Assembly: GCF_029227915.1 (NCBI RefSeq)
Contig: NC_079882.1
Location: 19,170,501 to 19,234,500, forward strand
Length of the DNA stretch: 64,000 nucleotides
Direction of reading: 5' to 3'
Origin: Hydractinia symbiolongicarpus
Taxonomy: Eukaryota > Cnidaria > Hydrozoa > Anthoathecata > Hydractiniidae
This document shows, piece after piece, positions 19,399-31,300 of this stretch. Numbering within the stretch: the stretch's first letter is position 1; the number at the start of each line of letters is the position of its first letter. The translations under genes and the position numbers were made by a program. A model generated the notes under the pieces. It made no database searches, had not been told where the DNA came from, and saw nothing but the letters and a program-made list of their open reading frames with translations.

Positions 19399-22300
19399 TT
19401 ACATATCGGTGTCTTCAATTTCTTCAGATATCGCTTCGAACGGTACTCTCACGTGCGCAGCGACGCATGGCTCATATATCCACTTTGGGTAAATTCGTTT
19501 AAAAAGATTCATGCAAATTGTGTCTTGCGCTTTTAACTGTCCGTCAAACACACACTTCATATGACCGTGCGTACCTAAAACATAAGATTTTATGCAGTAA
19601 TGAAAAGAATACTATTTTGCTTATTCACTTTCTCTTGAGCTTCTACTGTTTCATACTGTTACCAGTTAATAAATAAAAAGGGTCCTGGTTGTGCCTGTAG
19701 AGCTTCTAATTGAGCAATATGAAAGCCACTACGACTTACTTGTCAACCACCTTCAAAAACCAACTCTATACAATGTTGCGTGTTAGGCAAAGAAAGAAAA
19801 AAAAGAAAATTTCAAAAGGCACTGGCGTGACTTGGCCGAGAGTCGAACACGCGACCCACCCGCGTTTATGATCGTGTAAATGGATCACTACATGAAAAAT
19901 ATGTTGGCAATTAAATAACAAAAATTTAATTTTCCTACCTAACGGCTCTTTAATATGACCTCTTCTTCCGTATTTTGTAAATAATTCAACAGGTTTAAAC
20001 CACAGAATGTCCTCTGAAAATAGAAACAATAATAAACAATATAACCGAAAATTAAGGTCATCCAATCCAATGTTATGATGCTTTGTCCTGCCTCGCGTGA
20101 TACATTGATTTGCGTCAATGTTTTTATGAAAAGAATCATTGACTTTATCTCCAGATAAACTATAACATATAAATTTGATCCCTGAAAAAAATTGCATTCC
20201 AATCCCACAAGCTGCGTCAACAAACGAAAAGAAAAACTATTTTTACATGTTTTCTGCAAAGTTGAAAAAACACGGAACTTAAGCAGTAATTTCACAAAGT
20301 ACAGTGGTCAAACTCACCTCTATTAAAAAACATATATCGGACGACACTGGACTTTTTATTTATTTTGAACGGATGACCGCTTAGTACTATCTTTTTGACT
20401 ATTATTCGATCAGGATTCGATCCCAGCACCGACCCTGTGGCAACCAACTGATGCTCTTCTGTAAACACGAGAACAGGTGCAGGAGGAAACATAATTGGTG
20501 CGTACACCGTTGCTATAACAACATCAGAGTGAGGTAAAAATCTCTCTGCCTAAAAAGAAAGTCGGTAAATTATTATACGCAAATCCTTGTCTCACATTCA
20601 TTGCATCATTTACAAAGTACTTTTCGGTCAACTCACCTTGAATTTATCTCCAGTTGTATGTTGCGAGAATATTGGGCACGAAATAAAGCGTCTATATCCA
20701 ACATGAAAGATCAGTCGGTCCTATAAAAAATGGTTAGTTCAAATATGCTGCAATAAATAATGAATATTCAACATACACTTTTTCTTGTCACGCTAGAATT
20801 ATATTTGTGTCCACAAATTGGAGTACAACAAAAAAACTGTCACTTCCGAATAGGTTGATAAAAAGTGAAAATCGTTTCAAAAATGTTTTCAAAAGGTAAC
20901 AGGATAGTGTAATAAGGCAAAAGAATAATTAGCAGAGTAACCAATCAAACTTTATTCCGTTCTGATGTTAAACGCTGTCTTAACGTTAGTAGTGCGTCTA
21001 AACCCAAACTATCATCAACGACAAATAACTAACAAAACAAAAGAAAACAAAAGATTGCTTCTTACTTTTGCTTTTATCGGTAAGTTACAAGTTGGATGTC
21101 TTTTGATGGCGAAATTCATCACTGTCATCTGCAGAAGTAAATAAATTTCAAAATAGGCTTGAGCGAACTATTAATAAGAGATCAATAAGAGAAGCCCAGG
21201 AAAATAGGTGTACTTCACTAAAATTTTACGTCCGTTTAATATAGAGGCGCAATCGATATTCCTCAGCAAAAGAGCCAGCACCTTGAAAATTATATGTCTG
21301 ATTAGACAAGTGAAACTCAAATTTGCGCGGATTTTTTAGATACAAAAAGTTATTATGTAAATATATGTTTGAATGTTCCACTCTGCTTGTTTGTGAGACA
21401 CAGTTTGGTACAATGGGCCAGCCATAAGTGGCGTAAGGTGCATCATACCTTTTGTTCGTGTGGCAGTAGGCCGAACACTAGCATTGCGTGCTTTGGATTC
21501 CAAGTTTCTATAACGACATTAAAAATGTTTGAAAAAAAACTGAAAGATGTTACTAAGAACAGTAGAGCGAATTTCTTTCTATTGGAATAACTTTTACTCC
21601 GATAAATATGCTTAACATTTTACACAAAAAAGAAAATCGTAAAAGGACTGTTAATAAGTGACGCGACAGATTTAAAAGATTTTTTTACTTTTTACTTAAA
21701 CCATTCAAAAAAGGAGTACGCTCTTAAACTGTCGATAATCCACACCGGCAAAGGATATATAACTTAGAAAGAAACACATCCACCTACCGACATATGTTTT
21801 CGGTACACCGCAAACATGGATCGTTACATACCATCCAGGCTATAATTAAAATATAATTTAACATGCGCCTCTCTAGACCAGATTTTTTTGGTTCTTAATG
21901 GTATTTTAAAACACAACGCAATAAGTGGAATAGGAAATAAAAAAAAATCAAAAGTAAAACTAACCAATGCACTATCACTCTCTTCATCATCTTCTTTCAA
22001 AATCCTCTTTTTAGTTCGGTTAAAATTTTGAAATTGAAAAATTCTAGATCGAAAAAAACACAGAATTAAACAATAACAAGTAAAAAAAGTATAACTTCCT
22101 CAAAAGAACGTCCACTCATAAAAAACAGTAACAAACCAGCACCCTACAGATCTCTTTAAACTTCAAAACACAAATTAACACACACAAGTCGATCCTTTGA
22201 GATAATGCAATCTCTGATATTACCAACTCTTAATTTTTACATACCTTGCATAATCTAAAGGCAAATTCTCTTTAGGGTCCCAGGGTGATGTACGGAAACT

Positions 22301-25300
22301 TTTTAAGCCACGATATCTGTGCAAATAATAAATTAAACTATGTGAAGCAGAACTTATTAAATACAGAGAGCAGTCGGTTGTGCACAATTAATTAGTTAGT
22401 TAAAAAAGGTTAGTTAAAGTTTATAATGCCAACTTAGTAACCAGGAAACTGTTAATATGTTTTAAAACATGCACATGGTAGAGCGCTATAACTATAATCA
22501 AAATGGAATAATGAATAAGGTTTGCGACGAAACATTTTCCTAACAAAAAAAATGAGAAATTTTATGACCGAACTTGCAAGGGGTCAGAAAATTCGTTCGG
22601 GAAGAGATGTTCTAAATAACCGAGTCCACTGTATGTTATATTTTTAGTTGTTCCTCCTGATGAAGAAAAGCACAAACCAGAAATATGCAAATGTTAATAA
22701 AAGTTAAAATAAGATAACTCTGAATTCTTCAAATGTGGATAGTTTCAGGTTTTTGATATACACAGAACAGAAAAACTTAGCCCAACCCTCTTCAACGATT
22801 TTTCCCTTTTTCTTTCTGCAAAGAACAACGTTCTTTCAATATAACGTACCGTTGAAATCTTTCACTAGCAGGCATATGCATAGGTGTATCCACTTCATCT
22901 GGAAACATCTCATTCTCCCGCTCTAGTCTATATTTTTCTAACCTGGAAAAAACAAAAGCATCGCTCATCATGGATGCATTACAAACAACCCTCGTTTTTG
23001 TATGGTAACACGAATGAGTTTGTAACCATTCATATCCAACTTACTGTCTTTGTTCTTCATCCATATCAAAGTCCTCATCATATTTTGCATCATTTATAAC
23101 TGTGGATGCCGCAATGCTTATCTGAACAGAAGTTAAGGGTTTTACTAAATAAGAAGCGTTGTTTACAATACATATACAATTATAACCACAAGTTTCAAAA
23201 AACGAAATAAAGCAAAAATAAATACATCAGAAACAGAAGATAAACAATCAATTTAACCCTACTGTGTCAAATTCATCTCCATGTTCACTTTCCTAAAGTG
23301 AGAATAAAATATTTTATTCAGAGTGGAAACAACAGTTCTTACAAATATTTGTATCAAGCATATTGCATTTAGAACGAAAAAAACATCCCATACCTCTTCA
23401 TCTTCAGCATCTGCAATTTCATGCATATCTTCGGAATCACTGTCTTCATCGTCTGCTTCTTCTTCATCATAATCATTCTCGTCAACAATCCAAGCCGCTT
23501 GATACTCTGATGTGCCTTTTGGTACTTTTTTTGGGTTTTTTTCATTCTGTTTTTGAGCTTCCTCTAAAATAAATAAGTTGTGAGCACAGTAAAACTTCCA
23601 TTGAAAGAACGCTGTTTAAAATATATTTTTTTTTCAGCAAAATGCACAACGTAATGGAAACACTGCAATATATCTAACATTACCAACCGTCGGCTTGCAG
23701 TAGTTCTTCTTCTGTTGGCCATGTTTGTTCACCTTCCATTGGGTCAACTTCTGCTTCAGTTACAATTGACATCTGCTTAGATGGGTCAGAGGTAGCAATA
23801 ACTTTAAGGTCTTCTTCCATCAAACTATCATCTTCTTCTTCCTGTATAGACAGTTTGATTAAACATGTAAAGTTTTTGTCATGAAAGACCTAGTTATTAG
23901 AAGATTTGAAAAAGTTATAGGACTTGTAATTTGTTTTCTTTAACGCATGCATACAAGTTGTGTGAAACATTTTAATGCAGACTGTATCAAAGTATTATCT
24001 CATGCAAAAAATATAAAGAAATATAAGTACTGAAAATGAAGTATACAAAATTATTACCATTGAGTTTTTATCTTGTTTTTTTCGTATAGTGTAAGGATCT
24101 GATGGTAAATCAATCTAATTGCAAAATAATGTTATGATATCGGGGTGTAATCCAAAAATTTGAAACAGTGGTCATCAGATCCAAAAAGGGAATTTCATGA
24201 AAGATTTCCTAAAATGTTTCCTAAAATCAGACTGATTACTCTTTGTCTGTTTACACTGTAATTACCTGTTTCATTTGGAAATCTCCAAGACCTGGCAAGT
24301 GAAGTAAACGATTCACTGACAACTGTTTTCCACGGATATATCCAGATATTTTTAGGGTACCCTTTTCATTTTCTGCCTGTGAAATTGAAAATGTCAACAA
24401 ATTAGATCAGTTATAATGGAGCTTAAACTGCCGTCCTTAAAAATTTCATCACATTAACTTACATCGTCAGAGTCCATTTGAACATGATCTACCAACATGT
24501 AAGGACGCTTTTCTCGATAAAATATTGGCTTCTGTTTTTGGTTAGCCAACAGCCTTAACACTAGACCTGCATCCTAAATTGAGAAAACAAAATAATCATT
24601 AAAACCTAAAAAGAGGAGGAGAAAAAAAAAGAAACATGACAGTTCTTATCTGTTGCTTACTAAGATTTCTTAAAATAACAAGCTATAACAGCAATAACAA
24701 CAACAACTACAGTTTGCTTACTACTAATTGTTAAACTGTCAAGTCGTTTAACCTGGAACGTCAACTAGAGTCCTCTAAGAGGATTGAAAAATGAGTTCCA
24801 TTACTTTATTGCTAAACAACTTATTTTCTTGTGCTTTTGTTCCTTATGTTTTGTGTTGCATGCATATGACAGAAACCAACAAATCTTTTCTAGAATTGAA
24901 CTTGAATCAGTATTTATATAATTTACCCCATCCTAATGTTTAAATAGTATTTATTTTTTACATAAGTTTGTACTCATGTATTAAAATTTTTGACCTCTTC
25001 AATCTTGAACTCAATTGCGATTCTTGTTTATTCTGCATGTCTTTTTCATGCACATTGGGCTTATATTTAAGAATGTAATACTCGCTGTCTGTCTTGGAGC
25101 CAATTTAAAAACCCTGGGCTTTCTAATCGAAAATGTCATTATAATCTCACCTTTTTATTATAGTAATAACCCTATCCAAGAAAATGGCATTACTTCATGT
25201 AAACAGATGGCAAGTACAAAATAGCTATGTGAAAATATGGGCAATGGGCTAAAGACTGGTTCAAAAATATTTCCTGCTGTAAATTGGGGGGAAACATAAT

Positions 25301-28300
25301 ATTTTAGTCAACAAAAATTATCTAAAAATACCTTTTGACTATCTATAGGATGCAATTTGACCTCTGGAAACCTGAAAATAAAAGGAACAGAAATAAATTT
25401 TAGTCATAAAGATTATTGTTTTTGAGAGAGAGCAAAATAATATACATAAATAACAACCATTTTTCCAACTGCTTTGTTATATTCTTCTTAGTATCACTTT
25501 GTTTTTTAATTGGCACATGTTTTAATCCCTAGAAAAAAAAGTCAAGAAGAATTCAAGCCAACAGAACTTTTTACAAAAATCTAGAACAATTCAAAAACAT
25601 CCCTAGAAAATTTCACGAACATGGTCCATGGCAACAAGCAAACAAACAGGAAGACTCACAATATTAAATTTAAATTTTCAGGTGTTTTTCAGCTACTCTC
25701 AGGCTAACCTAACAAGTAGATTTTTTAGTATATTTCCTGCACTCAAAAAATTCCAGAACCTTTTGGACACTCTACAACAACAATTTTTTAATTAGCATTA
25801 ATACTGTAAGTCTTTCATTTCTGATTAAAGCAATGCATACAACACAACATATGTTAATTTGTCTTTTACCTGTATTGCAAATATCGTTGATGGCAAACCT
25901 TGTGCAATTAAGTAGGTCATCCATTTTTGATTATATTCTCCCATGTTTCCATCCGCGGGTACAATGAACAAGAAAGAATCAGATGCCTACAAATTAAACT
26001 TAAACATGTGGCAACATAAACATAATATTTCATAATAGTATTTTAAAAATTTACAATAAGGCAACTCCAACTTAATTAGTTTTATGGGTGAATTTAATAG
26101 TAGCTTACAGTCAGTTGGCCCGCAAAATAAAAATAATTTTTATCAAGAATGTATGGTTGGAACAACAACAAAAAATACTAAAAAAATACACATTAGACCA
26201 ATTGCAGTTGATTCTTTTTTATGGTAAATCGCTGCATTTGTACCATCAGCAAAATAATAGCACATTTTGATTCATTATTACAAAAAAAAAATTAAAAAAA
26301 TTAAAATAGTGGCAGTTTCCGCAGAAAGAACTTATTACATTGATTCTAAAACTATTAAATCACGTTATATGCTCGCTAAAAAAGCATTGTGGCTCCCTTC
26401 GTTGTTTTTTTTTTAATTTTTCAATTAGTATCTACTACTATGTATTTTAGCATCACGCATGCAGTTAATATTTTTTTGTTGTGAAGGAAAATAGTAGTAA
26501 CTTGTCTCACTAAAAAAAAAAAAAATGTTGGGATAAATTTGTGCTCTTGTTTTGAAGTATTAAAATAACTAGCTGTTGAGGTAAAAAGATAAAAATACTT
26601 GCATGCTTAAAAACTTGTTTTAAAAGTTATGGAGCAAAAAATTTCTTGCGTTGTTTTAAAAGTTATACAGTATTATTCTAGTGCTGTTTTAAATATTATA
26701 CGGCAAGTTATACTTGCACTGTTTCGAAATTTATACAGCAAGTTATTCTCCTCCCAGTTATAATAATAAAAAAAATCAGGAAATTTATTTTAAAACATAT
26801 TAGTGTTCTTTTAATATTTTTTGCGCAGTCTTATAAGAAAATCTAAATCTAAGTATAAAATCTCTTTACAGACTATAGTTTAGTTAATAATATACAGTTA
26901 ACTCCTAGTAACTCTAACCTCCAAGGGACCAGAGAAAACAGTTCGACTTAATGAATTAAGCAAAGCTCCCGTTAATTTGAACGTAGACAAAAATGAGATA
27001 TTAGTTTGAGTAAAGGCAATTTTTTCTTCAGACACTGAAAGAAATTTTGTACGTCGGCTTGACTTGTTGATAGTTCTGGTTCAACAACTCGACTTATTAG
27101 GTTGATGTATTTGTGACGACAGGTTCCGTTTTCACGAAACAACATATACTTCCGCAGTAACTCCAGAGCTTGACGCACATTATTAGATTGCGGGCTAATT
27201 GGCTCATATGAAGCATCATCAGGTGTCTTCTTCTGCAGGATTGTCTGATAAGATCTCATTATTATTTATTACTGCCTCAGTGTTGATGACAGAATCAGCA
27301 GCAGAGACGATATCATTTGAGAACAACTTTTACGAAATTTCTGGCTACATTACATACCAGTATTCATTTTCGAGAAAAGGGATGTTTGAGTTATCCGGGG
27401 AATGAGTTAACAAGTAGTTTTTATAAGGAAGTATTAAGAAATTTCCAAAGGAACCGCAGAGCTAACAAAAGTTCAAGTTAACCGGTGTTCAAGTTACTGA
27501 GAGTCTACTGCATAAAGTCTTTCACAACATTAAAATTATATATTTAAAATTCATAACGGAGAAGAGTGTTACAACAAGCGTATTCTACCTTGTCTTTATT
27601 ATTTTTCCTAAATGGTATCGACTAAAAGTCATGCAGTATTACATTTTAGCTAGCGTATTTTCAAACATATTTAATAATCATAACAAAGGAGGGTGTTATG
27701 ACAATAATAATCTGTCTTGTTTTTCACTTGTACTATTTTAGCGAAAATAACTAATTTTTGTTATAAATCACATAAAAATTTTAACTTTTGTAACTATTTT
27801 TGTGATTACAAAATTGGCTTCTAAAACTTTGAGTGGTACGAAAACTAGAAATACTACCACAAGAAATATGTAAATTTTTACCGCAGCAAATTACCATGAA
27901 TGAAAAATCAACTGCAAGTGACCTTAACAATGTTGGTCCTAATGTAACGTCATTGATTTGTTTAGTGTAATTGTAGATTGACATTCAACTAACAAAAAAA
28001 AATTATTGATTATCTTCTATTCTATCTTCTATTTTTCTTTAAAACTTTTTGCTTGATATTATTATCATTTTTTTGTTTTCCAAAAAATTAGGGTCGGTCA
28101 GGTCTATAGAACAACTAATTAAGTTGGAGTTGCCTAACAAACTTTATACTAGATTTTTTTGCAAGTTCCTCAGTTTTGCATAACATGTACCTTTCCAGCA
28201 TCTAGGATTTCAAATAAATCTCTTGGGTTAGGAGTTAAAATTGTAAATCTTTGACGATGCCTTGTTGATCTTAATAAAAAACAAAAAGCGAATAGTTCCA

Positions 28301-31300
28301 TATAACGAGACAATGCTAGAAATATAACAGATTTGCAAAAATAATAAAAAATCATATACAATTCTTACATTATTGTTTGTGAGTGTTCCTTTGTGATAGA
28401 AAGAATCGAGTCATCACTTTCGATAATATTACTTACAGCCTCTTCGCAGTTACATAATTGTGAAAGTGGAAACACTGCCTGAAACACAAAGGTTAGTTGA
28501 TAAAAAACATTAAGATAAGAAAAAAACACTAAAAACCTGTGCTTACAAAAAACAAAGCTCACAATAACATGGGGTGGTGTGTGTTCAGTTCCTACACGGC
28601 GTTTCTTTTCCATGGTTTCATCACGCTTATTTTTTCTGATTTGTTTTGCTTGATGTCGTTTTTGTTTTTTATCTAAAGCTTTGCTTTTCTTTGACAAGGC
28701 TTTTACATCAACCTTTCCTATAAGTAAAAGACCAAAATTGGTTCAGTACTTTCAAAACAAACACACTTAACAAACATATATTATTATTTACAATGCCAAA
28801 CAGGGTCTGGTTCAATAAAGGACAAGAAAACTATTTGGTTTGGTTACAATTAGAAACCAGACAACCTAAAAAGGTAAATGGAAGGCAGATGTTAGAATTT
28901 TTCTCTATACTTGCAAATCAAAACTTTGTCTTCAATAAAAATATTTCCATTATTTGGTCCCAAAGATCAACAGGCTTTACAGTTTGTGAATTAAAATGCA
29001 ATTTCTACAAAATATTAAAATTCATTTCCATTATTGCTTCTATCTTTATTTCCGATAGTAAAGTTAAGTGGCAGTGACTTTTCCTTCTTTTTTTGCGTTT
29101 TTATTTAATTCTTATGTTTTGCTTGATTATTTTAGGCTGTTAACAAAAATAATACATCCTTTTAGTGCATTTCAGTCATGCATTGGTAAGGTTACTTGCT
29201 TCTGAAAAGCTGTTTTCATTACATGTTATTAAAACCTTATTTATCACGCACAGCTCACTATAAATAAGTGTATAAAAATATTTTCATGTTAATTTAATAT
29301 AAAACCACAATTTTAACAAAATTATAATGTTTTTAGTATCAATATCAGCAAATATACTTTAATTGTTATTATTAACTTCTTATAACTGAAGTAGCGCATA
29401 GAATAGAATGCATAGCTCAAAACTGTTTTTAAAATTCCAAAACGTTTTTATTATTAGAGCAGTTGTTTCGTAACACAGAAGAAATGTCGGAATTTATGGC
29501 CTTGTTAAAAACAGTAATGAATGTCGCAGTGAGCTAAATTTTTTGTGGAAGTAAAGTGTAAAAATAAGTGAAATTTTTCAGCCTTTTTTTTAAAAAAATT
29601 TGAATTCTTTTTATAACCTTTAGGGGCCTTCTAAGTATATATTGCTATATTATTTTTTGTTTTTTTTCTTCACAAATCAATTATACAAATATTTCACAAA
29701 TCCTAAATTTAAGCTAATTTTCACCCATTTCAGCAAATTCGATGACATCAGCCAGCCCTCGAAATTATATATATTTATATTTTATTTTGCAACGTCAAAA
29801 AACTGATAAGGCTAATCTTTGCTGCATGCTCATTTTGCGGTAGAAAAGTGGGGGACGTTTTGATTTGTGAACCCCAAACACGATGATCGAGCGTCTACGT
29901 ATAGCGACATGTCCGAAATAGTATGCATGACTATACTGTCATTTTTATAAATTTATTGTTTATTTTTCAGGTTATCCACAAGCAAATAAGCAAACATATG
30001 CTTCGTTTTCTAATTACAAAAATCTTTATCCATGTGGCTTAAATAAAATTTATTCAAAAAGTTCAGCTACATTTTAGCAAAATTTATGCAAAGAAATGTT
30101 TTTTAACGCACGCACAGGTTTCGTTTTTAAAATTTTTTGAATTACACTTGCAGCATAAAGAAAATCCCTTAAATTCGGACCTGCTATGATTTCCAATTGC
30201 TTTGTCAAATGAAGAAATTATCTTCAATTAAATCCACGATAAAATGTCTGTTCCGCCTGTAAGTGTAGTTTTGCAGACTTAATTCATCCGTGCCTCCGTC
30301 GACATTCACCACCGAGTTAGTTAAGAAACGCATGGCTGGATTTCTTGTGTAAGACCTGGTTACCAACGGCCAGGAGTCGATGAATTGGCTAGGATGGCCA
30401 GGTTGGGTATGAATTCTATGACTACATTCATTATATACCTGCTTAAAGGTCCTATCTTGCATAATGTACATATACACAGTATGTCCCATGATAAATTATC
30501 ATTTACAGTCGAAGAAAACCACTAAACGTGGGATCCCCAATCGTGACACTTAAACTACTTTTGGTTTCTACATTATAACCTTCTAGCCAATAGAAAGTCC
30601 TACCAATAAACTTAAAAATATGATTTGGAACTGGGGTGTACTTGGGTTCTTTTATTACTAGATAGAATTCTAATCAAATTTACCCCGGTCTTAAGCTATT
30701 TTACCCGCAACCAAACTGAAAAAACAGTTTCCAAAGTCGGAAACAATTTCTGTTTACAGAAAAAAACATCTGGTTTTTGAATTTGGAAACTGTTTTTCTG
30801 AGTGTTTCGCTAGACCGAAGGATGTCGTACCTCAGTTTACAGTTGACCCCACCCGTATGTGTATTTACCACCACATAAAAAATTTCATTATTTAAAAGAA
30901 TTTCATTGTCTTCACTTTCCCTCCAGGGAATAAAAATATGAAGTAATCACTAAAATAATACCTTAATAAACCCCTCCGACATCCTTTGCACACCATCGCA
31001 CCATCATCACCGAGGATTTCCAACAACAACTAGAATCACGACGCATGTCATGCTTTATTTCCTGAGCCTCCGATTTTAAGTCACCCCGAAACAGTTTTTT
31101 ATAGTATATATATAGTTTTGGTTTTGGTAACATTTTTTTGACTGTCGTTGATTATATTCGATTTGTGTTACTTTAAATTTTGAAGGGTCTATGTTTGAAC
31201 CTTGCCTCATTTGGATATAAATGTCCCAGTCTCCAAAGTCTGTTTCGCTACGGTCAAACCGCTGACAAAATTAAAATGGTTTCCACATTTTTTTTTAAAA

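Noticed and set aside
19766-20295. Two overlapping minus-strand frames of 118-143 codons
   Set aside because: They read through TSR1 exon 23 and its flanking introns; only 20013-19939 is coding, with clear splice sites.
21215-21285. Possible TSR1 exon reading LALLL on the minus strand
   Set aside because: It fits the family poorly and the frame fails. Exons 21507-21449 (FGLLPHEQK) and 21128-21066 supply the conserved sequence with matching phases.
28793-29077. 94-codon plus-strand frame in TSR1 intron 1
   Set aside because: Composition drifts to Phe/Ile/Lys-rich noise towards the end and nothing is recognisable.
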